Source: Pedobacter cryoconitis
Lineage (GTDB): Bacteria > Bacteroidota > Bacteroidia > Sphingobacteriales > Sphingobacteriaceae
Length of the DNA: 64,000 nt
Assembly (NCBI RefSeq): GCF_001590605.1
Contig: NZ_CP014504.1
Location: 62,001-126,000 of the forward strand
Reading direction: 5' to 3'
Positions 10,686 through 19,819 of the stretch are shown piece after piece. Each line of letters begins with the position of its first letter. Positions within the stretch are counted from its first letter, which is position 1. Under the pieces are notes generated by a model. It searched no databases, was not told where the DNA came from, and saw nothing but the letters and a program-made list of their open reading frames with translations. Position numbers and translations under genes: made by a program.

Positions 10686-11726
10686 ATGCAAAATAAAATA
10701 GATTTTAGAAGTGATACCGTAACTATACCCACACCAGAAATGATCGCTGCGATGATGAACGCAAAAGTTGGTGATGATGTATATGGAGAAGATGAAACCG
10801 TAGCTGCACTTGAAAGTAAACTATCCAGGCTTTTTAATATGGAAGCCGGGCTTTTCTGTCCTTCGGGAACTATGACCAACCAGATTGCAATTAAATGTTT
10901 CACTCAGCCTATGGATGAAGTGATTTGCGATCAGACGGCACATGTTTACCGGTACGAAGGCGGAGGTATTGCTTTTCATTCCGGAGCCTCTGTTCGGTTA
11001 CTAAATGGTCCAAGAGGGATTTTAAACCCTGAAATGATTAGTCCGGAAATTAATGAAGACAATATTCATTATCCGAATTCAAGTTTAGTTGTGCTGGAAA
11101 ATACAGTAAATAAAGGGGGAGGTGCCTGTTATACATTGGAACAGATCGCGCCTATTTCGGAGTTATGTAAAAGAAAAGGGCTGAAACTCCATTTGGATGG
11201 GGCAAGGATTTTTAACGCATTGGTTAAAACCGGTGATGCTGCAAAAGATTACGGGCAGTATTTTGATGGTATTTCTATCTGTCTTTCTAAAGGACTGGGT
11301 GCACCAGTAGGCTCTGTGCTGTTAGGCACTAAAGAAACTATCCATAAGGCAAATAAAATCCGTAAAGCATTTGGTGGTGGTATGCGCCAGGCGGGGTTTC
11401 TTGCTGCTGCGGGTATTTACGCATTGGATCACCAGGTAGACCGGCTTGCTGAAGATCATTTGCATGCACAGTTATTGGCAGATGCCCTGATAGCGGCTGA
11501 TTTTGTAGCCGATGTGATGCCTGTTGAAACAAATATTGTGATTTTTAAAATAGCTGCGCATTATACAACAGCAAGCGTATTGGACAGTTTAACGAAGAAT
11601 GGGATTTTATGCGGTGCTACCGGCCCTGATACTTTAAGATTTGTGACGCATTTAAATACCAATGCGGATCAGATCGCAGAGGCTGTCCAGCTGATTAAAG
11701 AACTGAAACCAGTAAAGAGATCCTAA
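10686..11726 (+). CDS. ltaE: Low-specificity L-threonine aldolase
   Basis: PLP enzyme that splits L-threonine or allo-threonine into glycine and acetaldehyde. The 346 residues match the family. It begins with the typical DFRSDTVTIPTPEM. The PLP pocket includes D171 in HLDGARIFNA and the Schiff-base lysine K202 in CLSKGLGAPVGS. FCPSGTMTNQIAI near 57-69 binds the cofactor phosphate. It is followed after 10 bases by a biotin carboxylase gene, so the two may be cotranscribed, though they share no pathway. Confidence 0.93.
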   Translation: MQNKIDFRSDTVTIPTPEMIAAMMNAKVGDDVYGEDETVAALESKLSRLFNMEAGLFCPSGTMTNQIAIKCFTQPMDEVICDQTAHVYRYEGGGIAFHSGASVRLLNGPRGILNPEMISPEINEDNIHYPNSSLVVLENTVNKGGGACYTLEQIAPISELCKRKGLKLHLDGARIFNALVKTGDAAKDYGQYFDGISICLSKGLGAPVGSVLLGTKETIHKANKIRKAFGGGMRQAGFLAAAGIYALDHQVDRLAEDHLHAQLLADALIAADFVADVMPVETNIVIFKIAAHYTTASVLDSLTKNGILCGATGPDTLRFVTHLNTNADQIAEAVQLIKELKPVKRS

Positions 11727-11736
11727 ACAGATTGCT

Positions 11737-13221
11737 ATGAAGAAGATTTTAATTGCCAATAGGGGTGAGATTGCGCTGCGTATTATGCGTTCTGCAAAAG
11801 AAATGGGGATTTTGACTGTCGCTGTATTTTCAGAAGCTGACAGAGAAGCTTTGCATGTGCGTTATGCAGATGAAGCCATTTTTATAGGGCCTGCCCCGGC
11901 AAGTCAGTCTTATTTAGTTGGTCAGAAAATAATCGATGCTTGTTTACTGACAGGTGCAGAAGCGATACATCCAGGTTATGGATTTTTATCAGAGAATGCT
12001 GAGTTTGCCAGAATGGTGAAGGATGCAGGTCTGATTTTAATTGGCCCTACACCAGAGGCGATGGCTATTATGGGAAACAAATTATCTGCAAAAGCTGCTG
12101 CGCTGAAATATCAGATCCCTATGGTTCCTGGAACTGAAGAGGCGATTACGGATATTGAAGAAGCAAAGCGAAGGGCACAGGAAGTTGGTTTTCCTATCCT
12201 GATCAAAGCTGCTGCAGGTGGTGGTGGAAAAGGAATGCGGATTGTAGAAGAGCTTGCTGCTTTTGAAGAGCAAATGCAACTGGCTGTTAGTGAAGCGAAA
12301 TCAGCATTTGGTGATGGTGCCGTGTTTATAGAAAGATATGTATCCTCACCCAGACATATAGAAATACAGGTTCTGGGGGATAATTATGGGAATATTGTTC
12401 ATTTGTTTGAAAGGGAATGTTCTATTCAGAGAAGGCATCAAAAGGTGATTGAAGAAGCACCTTCCAGCGTACTTAGTCCTGAAATCAGGGCGAAAATGGG
12501 TAAATGTGCAGTTGATGTAGCCAGATCTGTGAATTATACGGGTGCAGGTACAGTAGAATTTATTCTGGATGAGAATCTTGATTTCTTTTTTCTGGAGATG
12601 AATACCCGTTTACAGGTAGAACATCCGGTTACAGAGCTCATTACAGGACTGGATCTGGTTAAAGAGCAAATTAAAATAGCGAGGGGCGAAAAGTTAAGTT
12701 ATAGCCAGGAAGATTTAAAAATTAATGGTCATGCAATAGAACTCAGGGTTTATGCAGAAGATCCTCAGCATAATTTCCTCCCTGATATAGGTGTACTGAA
12801 AACTTACCGTACACCAAAAGGAAATGGTGTGAGGGTGGATGATGGGTTTGAGCAGGGGATGGAAATCCCTGTGTATTACGATCCTATGATTGCCAAGCTG
12901 ATTACTTTTGGTGCAGACCGCAAAGAAGCTATTGCAAGAATGCGCAGGGCGATTTCAGAATATGACATTACAGGCATTCAAACTACTTTGAACTTTGGTA
13001 AATTTGTAATGGAGCATGAGGCGTTTACTTCAGGAAATTTTGATACCCATTTCGTAGGTAAATACTTCAATCCCGAAAACAAGGAAAGTACAGACGCAGA
13101 TGAGGCCCTGATTGCGGCGATAGTTGCGTTGAAAAGCCTGAAGAAAAAGACAAGTTCTGCTGTGATAAAAACAGCAGAAGAAATATCGGGCAACTGGCTT
13201 AAAAACCGGACAAAATATTAG
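11737..13221 (+). CDS. Acyl-CoA carboxylase, biotin carboxylase subunit
   Basis: ATP-grasp enzyme of 494 residues that carboxylates the biotin of a carrier protein. It starts with KKILIANRGEIALRIMRSA and has HPGYGFLSEN, the ATP-binding glycine loop AAAGGGGKGMRIV near 160, MNTRLQVEHPVTE near 288-300 and the C-terminal biotin carboxylase domain to about 445, then a short extra tail. No biotin carrier or carboxyltransferase gene is adjacent, so I cannot tell acetyl-CoA (AccC) from propionyl-CoA type. The riboflavin synthase gene begins 5 bases after it. Confidence 0.85.
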   Translation: MKKILIANRGEIALRIMRSAKEMGILTVAVFSEADREALHVRYADEAIFIGPAPASQSYLVGQKIIDACLLTGAEAIHPGYGFLSENAEFARMVKDAGLILIGPTPEAMAIMGNKLSAKAAALKYQIPMVPGTEEAITDIEEAKRRAQEVGFPILIKAAAGGGGKGMRIVEELAAFEEQMQLAVSEAKSAFGDGAVFIERYVSSPRHIEIQVLGDNYGNIVHLFERECSIQRRHQKVIEEAPSSVLSPEIRAKMGKCAVDVARSVNYTGAGTVEFILDENLDFFFLEMNTRLQVEHPVTELITGLDLVKEQIKIARGEKLSYSQEDLKINGHAIELRVYAEDPQHNFLPDIGVLKTYRTPKGNGVRVDDGFEQGMEIPVYYDPMIAKLITFGADRKEAIARMRRAISEYDITGIQTTLNFGKFVMEHEAFTSGNFDTHFVGKYFNPENKESTDADEALIAAIVALKSLKKKTSSAVIKTAEEISGNWLKNRTKY

Positions 13222-13226
13222 AATTT

Positions 13227-13811
13227 ATGTTTACAGGAATTATTGAAACACTAGGTACAGTAAAAGAGATCAGAGAAGAAGGAACAAACCTTCATTTTAC
13301 AATTGAATCCGGACTGAGTAATGAATTGAAAATTGATCAGAGTGTATCCCATAATGGCGTATGTTTAACAGTCGTAGCATTAGATGATACTACCCATATT
13401 GTTACGGCTATTCAGGAGACGCTGGAGAAAAGTAATCTGCAACACCTTAGTCAGGGCATGAAAGTGAATCTGGAGCGTTGTATGCAGATGAACGGTCGCC
13501 TGGACGGGCATATTGTACAAGGCCATGTTGACCAGACTGCAGTATGTATACGGAGAGAGGAACTTGATGGCAGCTGGGAATACCGTTTTAAATATGATAG
13601 CAGCAAAGGTAATGTAACTGTTGAAAAGGGATCTGTTTGTATTAATGGAATTAGTTTGACAGTGGTTGACTCTGCTAATGATGAATTTTCTGTATTTATT
13701 ATCCCCTATACTTTTGAACATACCAATTTACAAGAGGTAAATACAGGAGATACTGTGAATCTTGAATTTGATATTATTGGTAAATATGTAGCAAGGTTGC
13801 TTCATAAATAA
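13227..13811 (+). CDS. ribE: Riboflavin synthase, alpha subunit
   Basis: Dismutates two molecules of 6,7-dimethyl-8-ribityllumazine to riboflavin. The 194 residues form two homologous lumazine-binding barrels: the first from MFTGIIETLG through SHNGVCLTVV to about 85, the second from GRLDGHIVQGHVD through VCINGISLTVVD. The N-terminal MFTGII is diagnostic. It is 5 bases after the biotin carboxylase gene, and no other rib gene is in the window. Confidence 0.96.
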   Translation: MFTGIIETLGTVKEIREEGTNLHFTIESGLSNELKIDQSVSHNGVCLTVVALDDTTHIVTAIQETLEKSNLQHLSQGMKVNLERCMQMNGRLDGHIVQGHVDQTAVCIRREELDGSWEYRFKYDSSKGNVTVEKGSVCINGISLTVVDSANDEFSVFIIPYTFEHTNLQEVNTGDTVNLEFDIIGKYVARLLHK

Positions 13812-13964
13812 GTAACAACCAAATAACTGTTTTCGATTTGAACTATGGTATTCGGTTGTTTATCTTGTGGTTAAGCTGTTTTTCGGGTGGGTTTAAAATC
13901 TATGGCAAGGTAATTGGTTACTCTTAATTGTAAATAATTACAGAAGAATATAAAATTTAGTCAT

Positions 13965-14264
13965 ATGGATACTTTAAAAAAGTTTGAATTAATGGAGAAG
14001 ATTGTAAGAGAATTAGAAGACTTACAACATTCGCAACAAGCAATTATTCAAAAAATCGGCAAGATTGAAGTAGATAATATTGAATTGGGAGATAAAAAAT
14101 TAGATAAAGATTTACCAGATATGCATCAGCGTGTTGCTGACAACCTGGATACCATTGTGGGGATATTAGCTTATTTTGCTGATAAAACTCAAAACTTTGG
14201 TAACAAGAATAATGTTGAAGTGCTTAAAGAAAAGCAAATCATCGATGAGGCGACAAAGGGTTAG
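13965..14264 (+). CDS. Small coiled-coil protein of unknown function
   Basis: A 99-residue charged protein with no signal or membrane segment. Residues 1-45 (LMEKIVRELEDLQHSQQAI onward) form a likely amphipathic helix or coiled coil, and 60-80 (ADNLDTIVGILAYF) a second helix. No family is recognised. It ends 20 bases before a strong bidirectional terminator, supporting it as a transcribed gene. Confidence 0.6.
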   Translation: MDTLKKFELMEKIVRELEDLQHSQQAIIQKIGKIEVDNIELGDKKLDKDLPDMHQRVADNLDTIVGILAYFADKTQNFGNKNNVEVLKEKQIIDEATKG

Positions 14265-14283
14265 TGAACCTGATTGTTGTGTG

Positions 14284-14318
14284 AAAAAAAGGCTGTTTTT
14301 TTTAAACGGCCTTTTTTT
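14284..14318 (+). terminator. Terminator between convergent genes
   Basis: A 15-bp stem: an A-run plus GGCTGTTT pairs with AAACGGCC plus a T-run. The only irregular pair is a U-G wobble on the plus-strand RNA, so it chiefly serves the coiled-coil gene. It can also stop the convergent kinase gene. Confidence 0.8.
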
Positions 14319-16083
14319 ATGCCTGATGTCTCGGGATTTGCAAATTGAACAAAGTTCCGGCACCTAATTCGCTTTCAATAGCAATACTTCCTTCATTCCG
14401 CTCCATAAAATCCCAGCAAACCATTAAACCAATTCCTGTACCTTTTTCATTTTGTGTGCCACGGCTGGAGAAATTCTCTCCATTAAAAATCTTCTGAATG
14501 TTCTCCATTGCAATACCCACACCGTTATCCTGAATTTGTATGCCTACAGATTCTGAATTAATATAAGAGGCCGTAATGTTAATCTGACAATTTTCGTTAC
14601 AGAATTTGATGGCATTAATAATCAAGTTCCGAATCACAATTTGCATCATTAGTAAATCGGCATAAGCAACCAGGTCATCTGCTAATTGCAGAATAATCTC
14701 TATTTTTTTTACTGAAGCAGCTTTAAGATGATAACTGACTTCTGAATTAATCAGCTTTTTCAGATCAAAAAGTTCTTTGTTAATTCCATATCCCTTTAGC
14801 TGGCTTCTTGACCAGTGCAGGATATTCTCCAATAAATCTGTTGTATAAGAAATGTCTTTAGTCAGTGTAGGAGAAAGTTCTTTAAATTCTTCAGCGCTGA
14901 TCGTATCATCAGAGGTCATTTTTAAGACCTCAGCCAGATTAAGTAATGGCCCTCTGAGGTCATGTGCCATAATCGAAAAGATCCTGTCCTTTAATTGATT
15001 TAGTTTTTGAAGTTCTTCTGCCTGACGTTGGGATTTTAAAGCTTCCTGCCTGGCATTTGTTAAATCCTGGAGTTTAATGATTGTTGCGTTTCTGTTCAGC
15101 TTGTTTTCATTCAAAAAACAGACATCCGCTTCCAGATCAAATACGCCGTTTGCTGTATGCACCAGTAATTCTACTTTCCCGGATTCTTGTTGATTGAGCA
15201 GATCCAGAAGTTCTGGTTGGTATTGCAGCAATTCATTGATGTCTTTACCAATAATTTTATCAGCATGGTAGACACTGATATATTTTTTAAATGCAGAGTT
15301 ATAATCGATAACCCGGTTCCGGTGATCCAGCACCATAAATCCATCACCCATAAGCTCCAGAACTTTTTCTCTGGCAACAGGCAGTACATTTAATAATTTG
15401 AATCTATAGATGGCTATGAAGATCAAAAAGGTAGAGACCTGAAAAGCGAAAGGAGTGATATCCAGGTTTGGAATAGGCCTTAAACCAATTAAATAACATA
15501 AATTCGCTATCCAGGGAAGCATTGCTGCGGTTAAGATAACTCTGTTTTGTTTTTTATAAACCCGGTCTGAACGCCTGAATTTTTTAATCAGAAAATAGTT
15601 TCCTACAATCAGCAAAGCATAAAAGTAACAGACGAAAAAGTAATAAGCAATTCCATAAACGATTTTAAGCATCGGGAAGCTTCCACTATAGTCAACACTG
15701 ACCTTTTTATAATGCAGATGATGCAGGTCATTAGTCCATACTAAAAGCAGGTACAGTATAGGAACAGCGGTGATCAGCAATTGGTTTCCTGTTGTCTTTA
15801 GCCATTTTTCTTTTCCGGCCAGGTCAAGGCAAAATATAAACCAGTAAAATGGAACGGCCACAATACCCACATATTCGACGTTAACAAGCATCTTCATGTG
15901 TTCTATTGTTCTGCTGGACAGCTCAAATCCATAAGCCAGGGACCAGATTGAATTAGACAACATCAGATAGCCTACCCAACGTACTGTACCTTTTTCATTG
16001 CTTAATATGTATCCGGAAAGGAGAAGTGTAATAATGCCAGAAATAATCAGGCTTAATGCATAGAGGTTAAAATCTAAATCCAT
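14317..16083 (-). CDS. Sensor histidine kinase with 7TM N-terminal domain and PAS domain
   Basis: A 588-residue membrane kinase. Residues 1-230 hold about seven transmembrane helices of the histidine-kinase N-terminal 7TM type. A PAS-like domain follows at about 235-345 (MGDGFMVLDHRNRVIDYNSAF). The HisKA dimerisation helix carries the phospho-acceptor H374 in IMAHDLRGPL. The ATPase domain has its N-box NLIINAIKFC, then IQDNGVGI and GTGIGLMVCWDFMERNEG. No response regulator is adjacent, so its partner is elsewhere. The stop lies within the terminator shared with the opposite gene. Confidence 0.9.
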   Translation of the reverse strand: MDLDFNLYALSLIISGIITLLLSGYILSNEKGTVRWVGYLMLSNSIWSLAYGFELSSRTIEHMKMLVNVEYVGIVAVPFYWFIFCLDLAGKEKWLKTTGNQLLITAVPILYLLLVWTNDLHHLHYKKVSVDYSGSFPMLKIVYGIAYYFFVCYFYALLIVGNYFLIKKFRRSDRVYKKQNRVILTAAMLPWIANLCYLIGLRPIPNLDITPFAFQVSTFLIFIAIYRFKLLNVLPVAREKVLELMGDGFMVLDHRNRVIDYNSAFKKYISVYHADKIIGKDINELLQYQPELLDLLNQQESGKVELLVHTANGVFDLEADVCFLNENKLNRNATIIKLQDLTNARQEALKSQRQAEELQKLNQLKDRIFSIMAHDLRGPLLNLAEVLKMTSDDTISAEEFKELSPTLTKDISYTTDLLENILHWSRSQLKGYGINKELFDLKKLINSEVSYHLKAASVKKIEIILQLADDLVAYADLLMMQIVIRNLIINAIKFCNENCQINITASYINSESVGIQIQDNGVGIAMENIQKIFNGENFSSRGTQNEKGTGIGLMVCWDFMERNEGSIAIESELGAGTLFNLQIPRHQA

Positions 16084-16254
16084 TAGAAAACTGATTGCAG
16101 CATAAGGTTAGGGAGCATAAACAAATCTATGAAATAAGGTGCGATTAATTTAAATTGATGTAATTTAGTTTGCAAAAAAAATATTCCTAATTTTACTCCG
16201 TATAAAAGCCTATTGTGCTTGATTACCTTTAAAATAACAAACAAATAAAAACTT

Positions 16255-16854
16255 ATGAAAAAAATTGTTCTATTCTCATTGTTTATCTGCTTTAGCGCAG
16301 TAGCTTTTGGCCAGATACTGCCATCTTTTCAATTTGGTGTTAAAGGAGGAGCGAATCTTTCTAAATTAAGCAGCCACAATACATTTAGCAGTGATAATTC
16401 TGCAGGTTACTATGCGGGTGTGTGGGCCAGAATCGGAGCAGCAGGGATACATTTTCAACCAGAACTTTATTTGTCAGGTAAAAACACGACAATGGTGAGT
16501 AATGACCCTGCATTTGCTGGTCAGGAAAACAAAGTTAAATTTACAAGTCTTGACGTACCTTTATTGATTGGTACTAAAATCGGTGCTGCTGGTATCGGAC
16601 TGCGTTTAAATACAGGACCTGTAGTGTCATTTATTTTGGATGATAAACAATCTTTCGGTGCTGCTACAACAAATATCTTTAGTGGTGACTTTAAAAAACA
16701 AGCTGTTGCATGGCAGTTTGGAGCTGGTTTAGACCTTGGTAAATTAGGTGTTGACCTTAGATATGAAGCTGGTATTACCAAATTAGGAAAACAAAACTAT
16801 GATGGTCAGAGATTAAACTTATTTACTTTAGGATTGGCGCTTAAACTTTTTTAA
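16255..16854 (+). CDS. Outer-membrane beta-barrel protein (PorT-like)
   Basis: A 199-residue protein with a signal peptide (MKKIVLFSLFICFSAVAFGQ) and alternating amphipathic strands typical of small 8-stranded barrels: FGVKGGANLSKL, AGYYAGVWARI, FQPELYLSGK, SLDVPLLIGTKIG, WQFGAGLDLGKL and the C-terminal LFTLGLALKLF. This is the outer-membrane beta-barrel/PorT group common in Bacteroidota. Function is unknown. It stands alone with its own terminator. Confidence 0.85.
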   Translation: MKKIVLFSLFICFSAVAFGQILPSFQFGVKGGANLSKLSSHNTFSSDNSAGYYAGVWARIGAAGIHFQPELYLSGKNTTMVSNDPAFAGQENKVKFTSLDVPLLIGTKIGAAGIGLRLNTGPVVSFILDDKQSFGAATTNIFSGDFKKQAVAWQFGAGLDLGKLGVDLRYEAGITKLGKQNYDGQRLNLFTLGLALKLF

Positions 16855-16907
16855 AAACTAAATTCCGATAGTAAAACGATTAGCAAAGCTTTAAAGTCAA
16901 GTTGTGC

Positions 16908-16945
16908 AAAAAAGGAGTAAACAGATCATGTTTACTCCTTTTTTT
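16908..16945 (+). terminator. Terminator of the beta-barrel gene
   Basis: A perfect 15-bp stem (AAAAAAGGAGTAAAC and its complement) with a 7-base loop and a T-run, 53 bases after the stop codon. Confidence 0.9.
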
Positions 16946-16994
16946 GGCGTTAAATTTGCTGGAATAATCATCCCTAACCTTAAATCCTTACGCT

Positions 16995-17273
16995 ATGAGT
17001 ATCAAAGACTTATTATTGAATGGAACCAGCTTTTTACTGCTGATGAAAGCGTATGCTATCGATATTGCCGATATTAAAATAAAGGACGAAGAGGTGATTG
17101 CTGTACAGTTTTTACAACACCCCGAGATTTCTAAAGAAAGCATATGTATCGAAGGCAAAAATAAAGATGGTATTATTAATTTTTTTGGTACCCTGCACTA
17201 TAATCTTCTGAACAAGCTAGCTGTATTTGAAATGCAGGGATTTGAGCGGACTGCTGTGCAGGAATTGACTTAA
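16995..17273 (+). CDS. Small hypothetical protein
   Basis: A 92-residue protein beginning MSIKDLLLNG with a short hydrophobic patch (TSFLLLMKAYAIDIA) too weak to call a membrane helix. The rest is a mix of beta (EVIAVQFLQH, GIINFFGTLHY) and helix (NLLNKLAVFEM). I recognise no family. It converges with and overlaps by 4 bases the end of the YihY gene. Confidence 0.5.
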   Translation: MSIKDLLLNGTSFLLLMKAYAIDIADIKIKDEEVIAVQFLQHPEISKESICIEGKNKDGIINFFGTLHYNLLNKLAVFEMQGFERTAVQELT

Positions 17274-18190
17274 GATGGTTTTAAAACTTCCTTTATTTCA
17301 TAATTAAACGCTCCTTTAATGGGGAGTATTGGAGTTTCTTTGGCGTCACTCAGTACTTTTACAAAACAAGCTCCGAAGTAGAAGATAAAAGAAGAATAGA
17401 ATACAAAAAGCATAATCAGCACAATTGAACCTGATGCACCATATATATTGCCGATGTTACTCATTGGCAGTGCAATACGGAGAATATATTTCCCAAGTGT
17501 GAAAAGGATACCAGTCAGAATACCGCCTCTGATAGAAGATTTCCATGTTGGTCTTCCGCTAGTTAGAAAACGGAATAAAACGCTGAACCAGATCGTTACA
17601 ATCGTAACAAAAAGCAATTGATTTAAGAGCATCAGGAATACCCTTCCGAAAGTAGGAGAGGCTGTATTAATATAGACGCCAATAAAAGCCTGGACACTGT
17701 CTGTGAGCAGGCCTATAGAAAATAATACACCTGCAAGCAGAATAATAACCATAGATCTTGCTCTTATTTTAAGCTTAAACAGAAAACTTGTATGCTCTTT
17801 CATCCCGATGGACCAGATCTGATCCATAGAATTTTTAATAACTGCAAAAAGTGTGGTTGCAACAAAAAGGAAGAATACAAAACTCAGCAGTGTGGCGTAC
17901 CATTCATGATCCATTCCTCTGATATTTCTTAATGTCTGCCTGATTTGCTGGGTACTGCTGTCATCCAGTATAGTTCCAAGACGTTCAAAAATCCGGTTTA
18001 CCATAGTCTTGCGATCAATGAAAAAACCAAATAGTCTGATCAGGATTAATAAAATCGGAGGCAAAGCAAAATTGGCAAAAAAGGCGGTTGCTCCAGCTAA
18101 TCGCAGCGGATCATTCTTTTGAAAAAGTTTAAATGCTTTCCGGAAATGCACTGTAAAAATTTGAATTCTCTGGATAGTAATATTAAACAT
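17270..18190 (-). CDS. YihY/virulence factor BrkB family membrane protein
   Basis: A 306-residue inner-membrane protein with about six hydrophobic segments. Family features seen are the N-terminal DPLRLAGATAFFANFALPP segment, the RNIRG/WYATLLSFVFFLFVATTLF region and the C-terminal YGASGSIVLIMLFVFYSSFIFYFGACF. Despite the old RNase BN name, these proteins are membrane proteins of unclear function. It is monocistronic as far as can be seen. Confidence 0.88.
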   Translation of the reverse strand: MFNITIQRIQIFTVHFRKAFKLFQKNDPLRLAGATAFFANFALPPILLILIRLFGFFIDRKTMVNRIFERLGTILDDSSTQQIRQTLRNIRGMDHEWYATLLSFVFFLFVATTLFAVIKNSMDQIWSIGMKEHTSFLFKLKIRARSMVIILLAGVLFSIGLLTDSVQAFIGVYINTASPTFGRVFLMLLNQLLFVTIVTIWFSVLFRFLTSGRPTWKSSIRGGILTGILFTLGKYILRIALPMSNIGNIYGASGSIVLIMLFVFYSSFIFYFGACFVKVLSDAKETPILPIKGAFNYEIKEVLKPS

Positions 18191-18535
18191 GCCTCTCTGG
18201 TTGCCGGTGAAGCCCGAAAGTACTTAAATTTTCCGAATGGAAGGGTAGAAAAAAATAACTTTACCAGGGAAATCCCGCGGGAGACTTAAAGGCCATCCCA
18301 CGGGTTATACCTGGTTTTTGTAAACAATTTAGCTAAACACACCACATAATTAACTAAACAACACACCCTATAGTTTTAAGTCTATAGCGTCAATAAGCTT
18401 ACAGGTTATACATAACCTCATAAAGCTTAATAAGTTTGGAAATTAAACCAATAAAATTTATTACGGTTTAACGTATTGACTGATCAAACGTGCAGAAGGG
18501 GTAATATCCCTACGCAAATTTTCATCTTTTTATGA
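18191..18535. other. Intergenic stretch with one hairpin
   Basis: No gene is visible. The main structure is at 18263-18319: ACCAGG pairs with CCTGGT, enclosing further CCCG/CGGG and GGGA/TCCC pairings, followed on the plus strand by TTTTT. There is no plus-strand gene just upstream, so it is either a chance fold or part of a small RNA. Confidence 0.4.
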
Positions 18536-18615
18536 AAAACAAGTGTTAAGATGATGGCTTAACGTTCGCTACCCCCTCAGACAGCGAAACGCAGCCAATC
18601 AATAACACCTGTTTT
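18536..18615 (-). terminator. Large structured terminator after hppD
   Basis: A 13-bp outer stem (18536-18548 with 18603-18615) encloses a GGCT/AGCC helix and an inner CGTTTCGCT/AGCGAACG helix with one bulge, closed by a G-rich loop. The one irregular pair of the outer stem is a U-G wobble on the minus-strand RNA but an A-C mismatch on the plus strand, so it likely acts at the 3' end of hppD. The stem is followed by UUUUU. Confidence 0.6.
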
Positions 18616-18635
18616 TTATATTATAGGGGAATGAA

Positions 18636-19763
18636 TTAAAGATTACCTCTTAATTCTTGTTCACGTTCTAAGGATTCAAATAAAGCCTTAAAATTCCCTG
18701 CACCAAAAGATTGCGCACCTTTTCTCTGAATAATCTCAAAGAATAAAGTTGGACGGTCCTGAACAGGTTTAGTGAAAATCTGAAGTAAATAACCTTCTTC
18801 ATCATGATCAACCAAAATTCCCAGTTCCTGTAAAGGCGCGATGTCTTCATCAATTTTACCAACACGTTCCAGTAAAGTATCATAATAAGCTTTTGGCGGC
18901 GGACTCAAAAACTCTACTCCACGTGCTTTCATTTCTCTTACGGTTTGAATAACATCATGTGTAGCTACAGCAATATGCTGAACACCTTCACCATTGTAAA
19001 ATTCCAGATACTCTTCAATTTGTGATTTCTTTTTACCTTCAGCAGGTTCATTGATCGGAAACTTCACATAGCCATTCTTGTTGCTCATCACTTTACTCAT
19101 TAAAGCAGAGTATTCTGTGTTGATTTGTTTATCATCAAATGAAAGGATATTTCTAAAGCCCATTACATCTTCATACCATTTCACGGCTTCATTCATTCTG
19201 TTCCAGCCTACATTTCCAACACAGTGGTCAATATATAAAAGACCTGTATTCCCTGGCTTATAACCACCTTCTACAGCAACATAACCAGGCATGAATGCAC
19301 CTGTATAGTTTTTGCGTTCTACAAATAAATGGACAGTTTCGCCATAAGTATAGATACCAGCAGTACGAACTTCACCGAATTCATCCGTTAAAGTTTGTGG
19401 TTCCTGGTAAGAAACAGCACCACGTTTGATCGTCTCCTCATACGATTTGTAGGCGTCATCTACCCATAGTGCAAGGATCTTAACCCCATCACCATGTGTT
19501 TTAATATGTTCTGCAATTACACCTTCAGAACCCATAGGGGTAGTCAATACTAACCTTATTTTTCCTTGCTGTAATACATAGGAAGCCCTATCTCTCAGGC
19601 CAGTTTCCGGACCTGCATACGCCACAGTCTCGAATCCAAAGGCTGTTTTATAAAAGTGTGCAGATTGTTTTGCATTACCTACATAAAGCTCTAAATGGTC
19701 TGTACCATTAAGCGGCAGGAAATCAAGCACTTCTGTGTCTTTTTCTACAACTAGTGTTTGCAT
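18636..19763 (-). CDS. hppD: 4-hydroxyphenylpyruvate dioxygenase
   Basis: Converts 4-hydroxyphenylpyruvate to homogentisate in tyrosine breakdown. The 375 residues form two vicinal-oxygen-chelate domains; the C-terminal one holds the iron ligands H180 (YIDHCVGNV), H263 (GVQHIAVAT) and E343 (FFEIIQRKG). QSFGAGNFKALFES near the C-terminus forms the gating helix. It lies 56 bases after hmgA on the same strand, and the two probably share an operon. Confidence 0.96.
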   Translation of the reverse strand: MQTLVVEKDTEVLDFLPLNGTDHLELYVGNAKQSAHFYKTAFGFETVAYAGPETGLRDRASYVLQQGKIRLVLTTPMGSEGVIAEHIKTHGDGVKILALWVDDAYKSYEETIKRGAVSYQEPQTLTDEFGEVRTAGIYTYGETVHLFVERKNYTGAFMPGYVAVEGGYKPGNTGLLYIDHCVGNVGWNRMNEAVKWYEDVMGFRNILSFDDKQINTEYSALMSKVMSNKNGYVKFPINEPAEGKKKSQIEEYLEFYNGEGVQHIAVATHDVIQTVREMKARGVEFLSPPPKAYYDTLLERVGKIDEDIAPLQELGILVDHDEEGYLLQIFTKPVQDRPTLFFEIIQRKGAQSFGAGNFKALFESLEREQELRGNL

Positions 19764-19819
19764 GTTTTTGTCTTTTATTTAATTAAAAAAAATATTTAGA
19801 TATAATAAGTAGTTTTTGA

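Noticed and set aside
13380..13721. Minus-strand frame inside riboflavin synthase
   Set aside because: It lies fully within a well-supported enzyme gene and has no protein-like features.
18536..18615. Known RNA (6S, SRP, RNase P) in the hppD 3' region
   Set aside because: The conserved cores of these RNAs are absent, and the fold is better explained as a minus-strand 3' element.
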